Below, piece by piece: positions 45,252 to 54,122 of a stretch of DNA of 64,000 nucleotides. The position numbers and the translations under genes were made by a program. This stretch comes from Roseivivax jejudonensis (GTDB lineage: Bacteria; Pseudomonadota; Alphaproteobacteria; Rhodobacterales; Rhodobacteraceae). The first letter of the stretch is position 1; each line of letters opens with the position of its first letter. The notes under the pieces are model-generated. The model did not search any database. It saw nothing but the letters and a program-made list of their open reading frames with translations, and was not told the origin of the DNA. Location of the stretch: assembly GCF_900172265.1 (NCBI RefSeq), contig NZ_FWFK01000004.1, forward strand, positions 248,001-312,000, written 5' to 3'.

Positions 45252-46061
45252 ATGGCAGAAACCCGCGCGAAGGTCGCCGAACTCGATCCCGTCTGGGCCC
45301 GCGTCATGCGCGAGGCCGAAGAAGCCGTCGCGAACGAGCCGCTGCTCGGCGGGCTGGTTCATCAGTCGGTGCTGCACCATCCGACGATCGAGCGCGCGCT
45401 CGCCTATCGCATCTCGCTCAAGCTCGCCTCCGGCGAGATGTCCGAGCAGATCCTGCGCGAGATCGCCGACGAGGCCTACAAGACCGATCCGGAGCTCGCG
45501 CTTGCCGCGCGCGCCGACATCGTCGCGATCTGGGAGCGCGACCCGGCCTGCCATCGCTTCCTGCAGCCGCTTCTGTTCTTCAAGGGCTTCCAGGCGGTGC
45601 AATCCTACCGCGTCGCCAACTGGCTCTATCGGCAGGGCCGGCAGGATCTGGCGTTCTTCCTGCAGATGCGCTGCTCCGAGGTGTTCGGCGTCGACATCCA
45701 CCCGGCGGCCCGGATCGGGCGCGGCATCATGATCGACCACGCCCATTCCATCGTGATCGGCGAGACGGCGGTCGTCGGCGACAACGTGTCGATGCTCCAT
45801 TCGGTGACGCTCGGCGGGACCGGCAAGGAGGAAGAGGACCGCCATCCGAAGATCGGCGACGGCGTCCTGATCGGCGCGGGCGCGAAGGTTCTGGGCAACA
45901 TCCGCATCGGGCGCTGCTCGCGCATCGCGGCGGGGTCCGTCGTTCTCGAGGAAGTGCCGGACTGCAAGACCGTGGCGGGCGTGCCCGCCCGGATCGTGGG
46001 CGAAGCCGGCTGCGCGCAGCCGTCGATCAGCATGGATCACCTCATCACCGGCGGCACCTGA
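45252..46061 (+). CDS. cysE: Serine O-acetyltransferase
   Basis: A 269-residue CysE making O-acetylserine for cysteine synthesis. The N-terminal alpha-helical domain (residues 1-140, LVHQSVLHHPTIERALAYRI) and the C-terminal left-handed beta-helix with hexapeptide repeats (VDIHPAARIGRGIMIDHAHS, VIGETAVVGDNV) are complete, including the catalytic Asp-His pair in IDHAHS and LHSVTLGGTG. The tail ends PSISMDHLI, the Ile-terminated segment that docks cysteine synthase in many bacteria, followed by a short extension. AAAGGAGG precedes the ATG. Confidence 0.97.
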   Translation: MAETRAKVAELDPVWARVMREAEEAVANEPLLGGLVHQSVLHHPTIERALAYRISLKLASGEMSEQILREIADEAYKTDPELALAARADIVAIWERDPACHRFLQPLLFFKGFQAVQSYRVANWLYRQGRQDLAFFLQMRCSEVFGVDIHPAARIGRGIMIDHAHSIVIGETAVVGDNVSMLHSVTLGGTGKEEEDRHPKIGDGVLIGAGAKVLGNIRIGRCSRIAAGSVVLEEVPDCKTVAGVPARIVGEAGCAQPSISMDHLITGGT

Positions 46062-46077
46062 CCCCAGACCCGGCGCG

Positions 46078-46851
46078 TCAGACCTCCGGCAGACCGGACA
46101 GGAGCGGCCCCGGCCGCTCCAGCATTGCGGCGACGTCCGACAGCGTCGCGGCGGCCTGGTCCGGCGTCCAGTGATCCGGATCGGCCACCAGAAGCAGATC
46201 GAGCGCCGCATCCTCGCAGCGTGGGCACCGAACCGCCGCCGGCCCGATCGCCAGCATCAGGGTGCGTCCCGCCGGCAGCGGCAGCGCCTCCGGCGCGTGC
46301 GGCAGCACGGCGAGCGCGACCGCGGCGGCGCCGTTGCCCCGCGCGGCCTGCCCCGCGCCGAGCGCGCGCGTGCCCGGGGCGGACAGCGCCCGCCACTCGG
46401 CCAGGTCCGTGCTGACGGCGACGGCCTCGACCGACGGGAGCGCCCGGCCGAGCGCCTTGGCCGCGAAGGCCCAGAGCGGCGTGGCGCCGTGGCTGTCGCC
46501 AAGGATCTCCACCAGCATCTCGAGCCGGGCGGACGCGACGCGCTGCCGCAGGGCGATGGTGGGGGCCATGCGCGACGGCTTGGCGGCTTGCGCTCCGGGC
46601 GCAGCCGCGCGCGGCGCGGGCGCGGAGGACGCGGCGCCCTCGGGCGCGGGCGCGGAGGACGCGGCGCCCTCGGGCGCGGGCAGATCGGCCTCCACGATGC
46701 GTCCGTTCGGGCCGCTTCCGCTCAGCGTCGCGAGGTCGATGCCGCGTTCGGCAGCGAGCCGGCGCACGAGGGGCGAGGCGCGCGGCCGCGCCGGTGCGGC
46801 CGCCTCCGCGGCGCCGTCGGGATCGGACCAGTCGTGCGCGCTATCGTCCAT
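46078..46851 (-). CDS. Short E2-like protein: peripheral-subunit-binding domain plus degenerate acyltransferase domain
   Basis: A 257-residue relative of dihydrolipoamide acyltransferase (E2). It has a clear E3/E1-binding domain (about residues 23-57: RASPLVRRLAAERGIDLATL), a linker with a perfect 10-residue duplication (APEGAASSAP twice) and a reduced catalytic domain. It lacks any lipoyl domain. The catalytic HxxxDG motif appears as H227-W-T-P-D231-Q232, i.e. Gly replaced by Gln. A CPRC cysteine pair (209-212) is unusual. It overlaps the preceding gene by 11 bp and belongs to the pdhA-pdhB operon. It could be a structural scaffold rather than an enzyme. Confidence 0.8.
   Translation of the reverse strand: MDDSAHDWSDPDGAAEAAAPARPRASPLVRRLAAERGIDLATLSGSGPNGRIVEADLPAPEGAASSAPAPEGAASSAPAPRAAAPGAQAAKPSRMAPTIALRQRVASARLEMLVEILGDSHGATPLWAFAAKALGRALPSVEAVAVSTDLAEWRALSAPGTRALGAGQAARGNGAAAVALAVLPHAPEALPLPAGRTLMLAIGPAAVRCPRCEDAALDLLLVADPDHWTPDQAAATLSDVAAMLERPGPLLSGLPEV
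46621..46680. repeat. 30-bp perfect direct duplication in the E2-like linker
   Basis: Positions 46621-46650 and 46651-46680 are identical 30-bp units, encoding the duplicated Ala/Pro/Ser/Glu linker of the E2-like protein on the minus strand. Confidence 0.95.
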
Positions 46852-47110
46852 CGCTCTCCTCCAGCGTGACCAGATCGTAGGGTGGCCGCGGGGCGCGGCC
46901 CGCACGCCGCGCGGCGACCGCCGCGGCCAGCGGCCGCCGGTGCGCCGCGATCCACTCGTAGGCCTCCTGGTGGGAGGGCCGCTCGCCCGGGCGCATCCCC
47001 TCCATCAGGCATTCCGGCACCAGCGCCCGCGTCGCGCCCTCGGGCAGCGCGACGCGCACGCGGTACGCCTCGCGCGCGACGTCGCGGCCGGTGACCTCGA
47101 CCCGGCTCAT
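46841..47110 (-). CDS. Hypothetical protein in the pdh operon
   Basis: An 89-residue basic protein, not recognised. It starts MSRVEVTGRDVAREAYRVRV and ends RPPYDLVTLEESDGR; the middle contains SHQEAYEWIAAHRRPLAAAV. There is no signal, transmembrane helix or cysteine cluster beyond one Cys. Its ATG overlaps the pdhB stop (ATGA), and its end overlaps the E2-like start by 11 bp, so it is co-translated with both. A role in assembling this complex is inferred from position only. Confidence 0.7.
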   Translation of the reverse strand: MSRVEVTGRDVAREAYRVRVALPEGATRALVPECLMEGMRPGERPSHQEAYEWIAAHRRPLAAAVAARRAGRAPRPPYDLVTLEESDGR

Positions 47111-48459
47111 CGGTAGCGCACCTGCCGCACCGCGGCGATCACGTCCTCGGCGCACGGCAGCGCCGCCCGCTCGAGCGTCTCGGCATAGGGCATCGGCACG
47201 TCGGCCCCGGTGACGCTGGCGACCGGCGCATCGAGCCAGTCGAAGGCCGCGCGCGTGACCTCGGCAGCGAGATGCGCGCCGATCCCGCCCTGCGGCCAGC
47301 CCTCCTCCACCGTCACCAGCCGATGGGTCCGGGTGACGCTCTGGGCCACCGTGTCCACGTCCAGCGGCCGCAGCGTGCGCAAGTCGATCACCTCGGCCTC
47401 GATCCCGTCGTCGGCGAGCGCCTCGGCGGCCTCCAGCGTCGCCGCCATCGCCGGGCCGTAGCTTGCGAGCGTCACGTCGCCGCCCGAGCGCCAGATCCGG
47501 GCGCGACCGAACGCGACGACGTGATCGTCGAGCGCGGGCACCTCGAAGCTCTTGCCGTAGAGCCGCTCGTTCTCGAGGAAGATCACCGGGTTCGGATCGC
47601 GGATCGCGGCCTTCAGCAGCCCCTTGGCGTCCGACGCGGCATAGGGATAGACCACCCGCAGGCCGGGGATGTGCGCGAACCACGCGGCAAAGCACATCGC
47701 GTGCTGCGCGCCCACCCGCCCGGCCGCGCCGTTCGGGCCGCGGAACACGATCGGGCAGGCGATCTCCCCGCCCGACATGTAGTGCGTGAACGCCGCCGAG
47801 TTGACGATCTGGTCCATCGCCTGCAACGCGAAGGACAGGTTCATGAACTCCACGACCGGCCGCTGCCCGGCGAAGGCCGCACCCACGCCGATCCCGGCGA
47901 AGGCGGCCTCGGTCACCGGAGTGTCGATCACGCGCGCCGCGCCGAAGGCGTCGAGCAGGCCCTGGGTCACCCGGTAGGGCCCCTCGGCCATGCCGACCTC
48001 CTCGCCGATGACGAAGACCGACTCGTCACGGCGCATCTCTTCGGTCAGCGCGTCGCGCAACGCCTCGCGCACGATGAGCGGCGACAGGTGCGCGCCGGCC
48101 GGCCATCCGGGCTCGGGGATCGCGGCGGCGCGCGCGCCGCGCGGGCGCGGCCGGGTCACCGGCGCCGGCGCCGGCGCCGCGGACTCGGCGGCCGTCGCCG
48201 CCGGCCGGGTCGCGTCGTTGGCCGGAACGAGAAGCGCGATCGGCGTGTCGACCTTGACCGGGTCGCCGCCCTCGGGAACGAGGATGCGGTCGAGCCGGCC
48301 GGCCGCCACCGCCTCGAACTCCAGCGTCGCCTTGTCGGTCTCGATCTCGGCGATCACGTCACCCGGCTCCACCGCGTCGCCCTCGGCGACGAACCAGCGC
48401 GACAGCCGGCCCTCCTCCATCGCCGGCGACAGCGCGGGCATGCGGATCTCGGTCGCCAT
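47107..48459 (-). CDS. pdhB: Pyruvate dehydrogenase E1 component beta subunit with N-terminal lipoyl domain
   Basis: A 450-residue protein. Residues 1-80 are a lipoyl domain (MPALSPAMEEGRLSRWFVAE, lipoate acceptor Lys43 in EIETDKATLEFE). After an Ala/Pro/Arg linker, the transketolase-type E1-beta domain starts near 125 (VREALRDALTEEMRRDESVF, GEEVGMAEGPYRVTQGLL) and its C-terminal domain follows (VTVEEGWPQGGIGAHLAAEV). A lipoyl domain on E1-beta is established in alphaproteobacterial PDH. Here it is the only lipoyl domain encoded in the operon. Confidence 0.94.
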   Translation of the reverse strand: MATEIRMPALSPAMEEGRLSRWFVAEGDAVEPGDVIAEIETDKATLEFEAVAAGRLDRILVPEGGDPVKVDTPIALLVPANDATRPAATAAESAAPAPAPVTRPRPRGARAAAIPEPGWPAGAHLSPLIVREALRDALTEEMRRDESVFVIGEEVGMAEGPYRVTQGLLDAFGAARVIDTPVTEAAFAGIGVGAAFAGQRPVVEFMNLSFALQAMDQIVNSAAFTHYMSGGEIACPIVFRGPNGAAGRVGAQHAMCFAAWFAHIPGLRVVYPYAASDAKGLLKAAIRDPNPVIFLENERLYGKSFEVPALDDHVVAFGRARIWRSGGDVTLASYGPAMAATLEAAEALADDGIEAEVIDLRTLRPLDVDTVAQSVTRTHRLVTVEEGWPQGGIGAHLAAEVTRAAFDWLDAPVASVTGADVPMPYAETLERAALPCAEDVIAAVRQVRYR

Positions 48460-48463
48460 CGGT

Positions 48464-49456
48464 TCAGCCCTCCGCCACGACGTGGGCATGCAGCGTCTCC
48501 GCAGCCGGTTCGGGCGCGGCCCGGGCGGCGTCAGCGGCGGCGCTGACCACGTCCTTCACCTCGCGGTCGATGCGCCGCAGGTCGTCCTCGGTGGCGAGTC
48601 CGGCCTCGAGCAGGACGCGGCGCAGCCCGTCGATCGGATCGCGCGCGGCGCGCACGCGGGCGGCCTCGTCACGGGTGCGGTACTTGGCCGGATCGGCCAT
48701 CGAGTGGCCGCGATAGCGGTAGGTGCGCGCCTCGAGCGCGACCGGCCCCTTGCCGGCGCGCGCATGCAGCACCGCGTCGCGCGCGGCCTCGCGCACGGCG
48801 CGGACGTCCATGCCGTCGACCGACTGCACCGGCAGGCCGTAGGCGCGCGCCCGGTCGAGCAGGCTCGACCGCGCCGCGGCCCCGGCCACGCCGGCGGCGA
48901 AGGAGTTGTTCTCGATCACGAACAGGACCGGCAGGCGCAGCATCTCGGCCATCCGGTAGGTCTCGGCCACCTGCCCCTGGTCGGCGGCGGCGTCGCCGAA
49001 ATACACGAACGTCACCGCGTGGCGGCCCTGCTGTTTCTGCGCGAGCGCGACGCCGGCGCCGATCGGCACCTGCGCGCCGACGATCCCGTGGCCGCCCCAG
49101 AAACCCGCCTCGCGGCCGAACATGTGCATCGATCCGCCGCGGCCGCGCGACACGCCGGTCTCGCGACCGAGGAGCTCTGCCATGAGCGCCGCCGGGTCCA
49201 TCCCGGCGGCCAGCATGTGCCCATGGCCGCGATACGAGGTGATGCGCTGGTCGCCGGGCCGGGCGGCGGCCTCGATCCCGGTGACGACGGCCTCCTGGCC
49301 GATATAGAGATGGCAGAACCCGGCGATCAGGCCCATCCCGTAGAGCTGCCCCGCCTTCTCCTCGAAGCGGCGGATCAGCAGCATGTCGCGGTAGAGTGCC
49401 ACATCGTCGTCCGACGCCGCCTCGGGCGCCCGGTCGGTCCCGTCGCGTGCCGCCAT
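48464..49456 (-). CDS. pdhA: Pyruvate dehydrogenase E1 component alpha subunit
   Basis: A 330-residue thiamine-diphosphate-binding alpha subunit. The N-terminus has YRDMLLIRRFEEKAGQLYGMG and SYRGHGHMLAAGMDP; the ThDP motif runs from FGDAAADQGQVAE to FVIENNSFA (GD...NN), and RYRGHSMADPAKYRTR is the phosphorylation-loop-like region of PDH alpha. The ATG at 49456 has GGGAGGG upstream and is preferred to a TTG at 49501. It is 4 bp upstream of pdhB. The alternative is an acetoin dehydrogenase alpha subunit; the domain layout favours PDH. Confidence 0.93.
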   Translation of the reverse strand: MAARDGTDRAPEAASDDDVALYRDMLLIRRFEEKAGQLYGMGLIAGFCHLYIGQEAVVTGIEAAARPGDQRITSYRGHGHMLAAGMDPAALMAELLGRETGVSRGRGGSMHMFGREAGFWGGHGIVGAQVPIGAGVALAQKQQGRHAVTFVYFGDAAADQGQVAETYRMAEMLRLPVLFVIENNSFAAGVAGAAARSSLLDRARAYGLPVQSVDGMDVRAVREAARDAVLHARAGKGPVALEARTYRYRGHSMADPAKYRTRDEAARVRAARDPIDGLRRVLLEAGLATEDDLRRIDREVKDVVSAAADAARAAPEPAAETLHAHVVAEG

Positions 49457-49584
49457 CGGCGCGCCCTCCCAATCCCGGCCTTCGGCCGTCCTTTGCGTCA
49501 AGTCTAGGCGCCGCGCAATATTCTTTCAAGCCGCCATCGCGGGACGACCCCTGCGCGGCCGGGGTGCGTTTTCCGCGGCCGCGG

Positions 49585-49692
49585 ACTGTGCCGTTGCCGC
49601 CCGCGCGGCGGCCTGTGCGATTGCCGCCTGCGCGGCAGCCTGTGCGATTGCCGCTTTCGCGGCGGCCTGTGCGATTGCCGCTTTCGCGACGG
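49585..49692. repeat. 27-bp tandem repeat (four units) upstream of corA
   Basis: Units start at 49585, 49612, 49639 and 49666, with consensus CCTGTGCGATTGCCGCTTTC plus GCGGCGG; the first and second are more diverged. They lie in the 283-bp divergent region between pdhA and corA, ending 48 bp before the corA start. The sequence is unrelated to the 41.5-kb array but has the same period. Confidence 0.9.
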
Positions 49693-49739
49693 GGCGCTAT
49701 GGCTGGCGGCACGCACGCCGTCCGGGAAAGAGGCGAAGA

Positions 49740-50693
49740 ATGATCCGCTGCTTCACGCTCGACGGCCGGCACCTGGTGCCGGCGCCGCGGCTGCGGCACG
49801 ACTCGATCTGGATCGATCTCGTCGCGCCCGACGCGGACGAGTCCGCCGAGGTGGCCGATCTCGTCGGGCTGCGCGTGCCGAGCCGCGCCGACATGGAGGA
49901 GATCGAGGTCTCCTCGCGCCTCTACTCCGCCGGCGGCGCCGCCTACATGACCGCGATCCTGCCGGCCCAGAGCGAGGACGGCGACCCCGAGATGGCCCCG
50001 GTGAGCTTCGTGCTCGCCGAGGACCGGCTGGTCACGGTCCGCCATCACGCGCCGCGCGCCTTCGACACCTTTCCCGGCCCCGAGGGACGCCTCCTGCCCG
50101 ACCCGGCCGACGCGACCGCGGTGCTCATCGGTCTGCTCGAGGCGGTGGTCGACCGGCTCGCCGACATCCTCGAGACCGCCGCGGGCGACATCGACGCCAT
50201 CTCGCGCGCCGTGTTCCGCCCCGGCGACGCCACCGAACGCGACTTCCAGGCGATGCTGGAACGGATCGGCCGCAAGGGCGACCTGACCTCGAACATCCGC
50301 GACAGCCTCGTCACGCTCGACCGCCTTGCGCGCTATCTCGGGCAGATGACCGCGCGCGGCCGCACCGAGAAGGAGCTGCGCGACCGCGTCAAGGTGCTCG
50401 GCCGCGACGTCGCCTCGCTGCTCGACCACGCCGGCTTTCTGGCGCAGAAGATCACCTTCCTGCTCGACGCGACGCTCGGCATGATCTCGATCGAGCAGAA
50501 CGCGATCATCAAGATCTTCTCGGTCGTCGCGGTGATGTTCCTGCCGCCGACGCTCATCGCCTCGATCTACGGCATGAACTTTCGCCTGATGCCCGAACTG
50601 GGCTGGCCCTTCGGCTACCCGCTGGCGCTGGCCCTGATGGCCGTCTCCGCCGTCGTGCCCTACTTCTACTTCAAGCGGCGTGGCTGGCTCTGA
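49740..50693 (+). CDS. CorA family magnesium/zinc transporter
   Basis: A 317-residue CorA-type (ZntB-like) divalent cation channel. A large cytoplasmic domain (residues 1-250, with long helices LIGLLEAVVDRLADILETAA and RDRVKVLGRDVASLLDHAGF) precedes two C-terminal transmembrane helices and the pore signature YGMNF. The C-terminus is positively charged (KRRGW). Whether Mg, Co or Zn is carried cannot be told from sequence. AAAGAGGCGAAGA precedes the ATG. Confidence 0.94.
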   Translation: MIRCFTLDGRHLVPAPRLRHDSIWIDLVAPDADESAEVADLVGLRVPSRADMEEIEVSSRLYSAGGAAYMTAILPAQSEDGDPEMAPVSFVLAEDRLVTVRHHAPRAFDTFPGPEGRLLPDPADATAVLIGLLEAVVDRLADILETAAGDIDAISRAVFRPGDATERDFQAMLERIGRKGDLTSNIRDSLVTLDRLARYLGQMTARGRTEKELRDRVKVLGRDVASLLDHAGFLAQKITFLLDATLGMISIEQNAIIKIFSVVAVMFLPPTLIASIYGMNFRLMPELGWPFGYPLALALMAVSAVVPYFYFKRRGWL

Positions 50694-50755
50694 CACCACC
50701 GCAGCGCCCCGGCGGCACCACCTCCGCCGCGACGGCCCCCGGATCGCCCCCACCG

Positions 50756-50805
50756 TCTTCTTCTTGGCGCAAATACTCCGGGGGTGTGGGGGCTGGCCCC
50801 CACGC
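50756..50805 (+). repeat. 3'-end repeat family, copy D
   Basis: GTCTTCTTCTTGGCGCAAAT, then ACTCCGGGGGTG and a GGGGGCTGGCCCCC hairpin, downstream of corA (+) in the same relative orientation as the other copies. The rest of 50694-50923 contains no gene. Confidence 0.8.
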
Positions 50806-50923
50806 CACCGCCGCAACCCGTCCCGCCGGCCGCCGCAATGCCTGCCCCGGCACGGCGTCTCCAGCAGGATTGCCCCCCGCAGGACCGCGGCGCGCCGCAC
50901 CGCCAGCCGCCCCAGGGCGTCCG

Positions 50924-52297
50924 TCAGCAGTTCGGCACGTTGACCGCGAGCCCGCCGAGCGCGGTCTCCTTGTATTTCTCCGACATGTCCGCGCCGACCT
51001 GCCGCATCGTCTCGATGCACGCGTCGAGCGGCACCAGATGCGTGCCGTCGCCGCGCAGCGCCAGCGACGCCGCCGACACCGCCTTGATCGCGCCGAGCCC
51101 GTTGCGCTCGATGCAGGGCACCTGCACGAGGCCCTTCACCGGATCGCAGGTCATGCCGAGGTGATGCTCGAGCGCGATCTCGGCGGCGTTCTCGATCTGC
51201 GCGGGCGTGCCGCCCATGACCGCGGCGAGGCCCGCCGCCGCCATCGCCGAGGCGGATCCCACCTCGGCCTGGCAGCCGGCCTCGGCGCCCGAGATCGAGG
51301 CATTGTACTTCACCAGCCCGCCGATCGCCGCCGCGGTCAGCAGGAATTCGGGCACGCGCGACCGGGTCGCGCCCGGCACATGGTCGAGCCAGTAGCGGAT
51401 GGTCGCCGGCACGACGCCCGCCGCGCCGTTCGTGGGCGCGGTGACGACCTGCCCGCCGGCGGCGTTCTCCTCGTTGACCGCCATGGCGTAGACGCTCATC
51501 CAGTCGTTGATCGTGTGCGGCGGGGCGAGGTTGGTGCCGCGCTCGGCCAGGAGCGCCGCGTGGATGCCGCGGGCGCGGCGGCGCACCGAGAGCCCGCCCG
51601 GCAGGGTGCCGTCGCCCTCCAGCCCGCGGTCGATGCAGTCGGTCATGACCGTCCAGATCCGCGCCAGCCCGTCGTCGAGCGCCGCGCGCGGGGCGCGCGA
51701 CAGCTCGTTGGCGCGCTTCATCTGCGCGACCGACAGCCCCGACGCCTCGGCCATCGCCAGCATCTCGGCGGCGGTCTTGAACGGGTACGGCACCGGCGGG
51801 CCGTCGTCGGTGTCCTTGCCGCGGGACAACTCGTCCTCGGTCAGCACGAATCCCCCGCCGACGGAATAGTAGGTCTCCTGCAGGATCACGTCGCCCTGCG
51901 CGTCGGTCGCCATCAGGATCATGCCGTTGGCGTGCCCCGGCAGCGCCCGGTCGTAGTCGAAGACGAGGTCGCGCCCGGGATCGAAGGCGAACGGCCCGAT
52001 CCCGTCCGGCGCCACCTGCCCGGTCTCGCGGATCTCGGCCAGCGCCGCCTCCGCGGCGGCGGCGTCGTAGGTCTCGGGCCGGAACCCGGCGAGGCCGAGG
52101 ATCACCGCACGGTCGGTCGCGTGCCCGACGCCGGTGAAGGCCAGCGATCCGTGCAGCGACCCGCGCAGCCCGTGCGCGGTGTAGTCCGCCGCGCGCACGC
52201 GCTCGAGAAACCGCGCCGCGGCCACCATCGGCCCCATCGTGTGCGAGGACGACGGCCCGATCCCGACCTTGAACATCTCGAAGACCGACAGGAACAT
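50924..52297 (-). CDS. sdaA: L-serine ammonia-lyase
   Basis: A 457-residue single-chain iron-sulfur L-serine dehydratase that deaminates serine to pyruvate. The beta domain opens with [20 protein letters not shown]; the alpha domain carries three cysteines for the [4Fe-4S] cluster in [27 protein letters not shown]. The substrate loop SSSHTMGP is intact. The end NVPNC keeps the conserved C-terminal cysteine that inserts in the active site. It starts one base after the GST stop codon, so the two form an operon. Confidence 0.96.
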   Translation of the reverse strand: MFLSVFEMFKVGIGPSSSHTMGPMVAAARFLERVRAADYTAHGLRGSLHGSLAFTGVGHATDRAVILGLAGFRPETYDAAAAEAALAEIRETGQVAPDGIGPFAFDPGRDLVFDYDRALPGHANGMILMATDAQGDVILQETYYSVGGGFVLTEDELSRGKDTDDGPPVPYPFKTAAEMLAMAEASGLSVAQMKRANELSRAPRAALDDGLARIWTVMTDCIDRGLEGDGTLPGGLSVRRRARGIHAALLAERGTNLAPPHTINDWMSVYAMAVNEENAAGGQVVTAPTNGAAGVVPATIRYWLDHVPGATRSRVPEFLLTAAAIGGLVKYNASISGAEAGCQAEVGSASAMAAAGLAAVMGGTPAQIENAAEIALEHHLGMTCDPVKGLVQVPCIERNGLGAIKAVSAASLALRGDGTHLVPLDACIETMRQVGADMSEKYKETALGGLAVNVPNC

Positions 52298-52298
52298 T

Positions 52299-53003
52299 TC
52301 AGACCGCGCTCCCTTCCGGCGGATCGGGCAATTCGGGCGCCGTGAACGGGCTGGGGCCCAGCCCCTCGGCCGCGGCCGCACGACGCGCAGCCTCGCGCGT
52401 CTCGACGCGGGCCGCAACCCGGCGCAGCGCCGGGCGCCCGGAGAGATCGTACCAGCCGGTCTCGCCCGGCGGATAGATCGCGAACCAGCGCAGGAGACAG
52501 GCCAGCAGCAGGTCCGCGACCGACGGCACCTCCGCCCCGAGCCAGCCATGCCCCGCCCCGGCCGCCGCCTCGACGAGGTCGAGGTGCCAGGACAGGTTGC
52601 GCTTGACCCGGGCGCGCAGCGCCGCCGCGGCCGCCGGCGCCTCCCGCCCCACATACGTCTCCGGGTAGGCCAGGAGCCGCAGCTCCGCCTGCACCGTGTT
52701 CGACAGGAAGAACAGGTGGCTGAGAAAGATGCCGCGATCGGCCGCGTCCGGCCGCGGCGCCAGCGCCCCGTGCGTGTCGGCGAGATGGAGCAGGATCGCC
52801 GCGGTCTCGAAGATCGGGCCCTGCGGTGTCTCGAGCGCCGGGATCCGCCCCGCCGGGTTCACCCGGCGAAAGGCCGGCTGCGCCTGCGCCCGCGCCGCGC
52901 GATCGACGAGAACGGTCTCGTAGGATTGCCCGAGCTCCTCGAGCGCGAGGCGCACCGCGAGCGAGGCGTTGTCCGGGGCGTAGTGCAGGCGATAGCGGCT
53001 CAT
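52299..53003 (-). CDS. Glutathione S-transferase family protein
   Basis: A 234-residue GST. The thioredoxin-like N-terminal domain starts MSRYRLHYAPDNASLAVRLALEELG and has the cis-Pro strand NPAGRIPAL and the gamma-Glu-binding FETAAILLHLAD (Glu-Thr/Ser). The all-helical C-terminal domain has the N-capping motif PSVADLLLACLLRW. The usual catalytic Ser/Tyr position falls in 'DNAS'. It overlaps no neighbour but abuts sdaA. Confidence 0.9.
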   Translation of the reverse strand: MSRYRLHYAPDNASLAVRLALEELGQSYETVLVDRAARAQAQPAFRRVNPAGRIPALETPQGPIFETAAILLHLADTHGALAPRPDAADRGIFLSHLFFLSNTVQAELRLLAYPETYVGREAPAAAAALRARVKRNLSWHLDLVEAAAGAGHGWLGAEVPSVADLLLACLLRWFAIYPPGETGWYDLSGRPALRRVAARVETREAARRAAAAEGLGPSPFTAPELPDPPEGSAV

Positions 53004-53156
53004 GCCGCGACGGATAGGCGCCCGCGCCGGCGCCGCCGCGCCCGTTTGCGACGCGCCGCACCCCGAATGCGCCGGCGGGCCGGGCCGGATTGCCTCTCGC
53101 GCCCGGCGCGCACGCCGCCTATACACGGCGCGGAACCGATCCCCCGGAGGCCGCCC

Positions 53157-53945
53157 ATGACCGCAGAGCTCTCGCCCATCGACAAGGCCAAGTTCGTCGC
53201 CGCCCGCCGCGCCGCCGACTACGTGCAGGACGGCATGCGCGTCGGCCTCGGCACCGGCTCGACCGCCGCCTGGCTGGTGCGCTGCCTCGGCGAGATGGTG
53301 CGCGAGGACGGGCTGCGCTTCCGCGGCGTGCCGACCTCCTCGCGCACCGCCGCGCTCGCCCGCGAGGAAGGCATCGACGTCGTCGGCCTCGACGAGGCGC
53401 GCTGGCTCGACCTGACGATCGACGGCGCCGACGAGTTCGACACCGAGCTCAACCTCGTCAAGGGCGGCGGCGGGGCGCTCCTGCAGGAAAAGATCGTCGC
53501 CGCGGCGTCCGACCAGATGGTCGTGATCGCCGACGCCGCCAAGGAGGTCGCGCATCTCGGGGCCTTCCCGCTGCCGGTCGAGGTGGTGCCGTTCGGCTGG
53601 CGCACGACCCAGGCGCTGGTCACCGAGACGCTCGAGGCGATGGACGTGCTCGGCCGCGAGATCACGCTCAGGATGAACGGATCGCAGCCGTTCGTGACCG
53701 ACGAGGGCAACTACATCCTGGATCTGCACCTGGGCCGCATCGGCAACGCGCGCCAGCTCGCCATGGTGCTGAACCAGATGCCCGGCGTGGTCGAGAACGG
53801 TCTCTTCATCGACATCTGCGACACCGTGATCGTCGGTCACGGCGACGGCCGCATCGAGATCCGCGACATCAATGCCGGCACCGTCAGCGAGGACCGCATC
53901 GACTTCGTCGAGGACGACAACCTCTTCCGCGACCTCGGCGACTGA
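53157..53945 (+). CDS. rpiA: Ribose-5-phosphate isomerase A
   Basis: A 262-residue RpiA of the pentose phosphate pathway. The phosphate loop GLGTGSTAAWLV (about residues 30-41), the catalytic IDGADEFD and KGGGGALLQEKI segments, and the base Glu in the latter are all present. The C-terminal ACT-like lid ends normally. A CCGGAGGCCGCCC leader supplies the ribosome-binding site. It is divergent from the GST gene and upstream of gor. Confidence 0.97.
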   Translation: MTAELSPIDKAKFVAARRAADYVQDGMRVGLGTGSTAAWLVRCLGEMVREDGLRFRGVPTSSRTAALAREEGIDVVGLDEARWLDLTIDGADEFDTELNLVKGGGGALLQEKIVAAASDQMVVIADAAKEVAHLGAFPLPVEVVPFGWRTTQALVTETLEAMDVLGREITLRMNGSQPFVTDEGNYILDLHLGRIGNARQLAMVLNQMPGVVENGLFIDICDTVIVGHGDGRIEIRDINAGTVSEDRIDFVEDDNLFRDLGD

Positions 53946-53965
53946 GCCGCCCGCACGCCCCTGCC

Positions 53966-54017
53966 CCTTCTTCTTGGTCGCAAATACTCCGGGGAGCGCG
54001 AGGGGCAGCGCCCCTCG
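53966..54017 (+). repeat. 3'-end repeat family, copy E
   Basis: CTTCTTCTTGGTCGCAAATA, CTCCGGGGAGCGCG, then AGGGGCAGCGCCCCT hairpin, 21 bp after the rpiA stop. This copy and copy C are the clearest members; the conserved core is CTTCTTGGNCNNAAATACTC. Confidence 0.8.
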
Positions 54018-54122
54018 CCGGCCGGCCGGCGGCCCCGGGCGCCGCGGCGGGCGGGCACGCCCGCGTCTGGCCAAGCGGCGTGCGCTGTGGAATACCGAGC
54101 CTGCAACGAGCCGGAGGCATTC

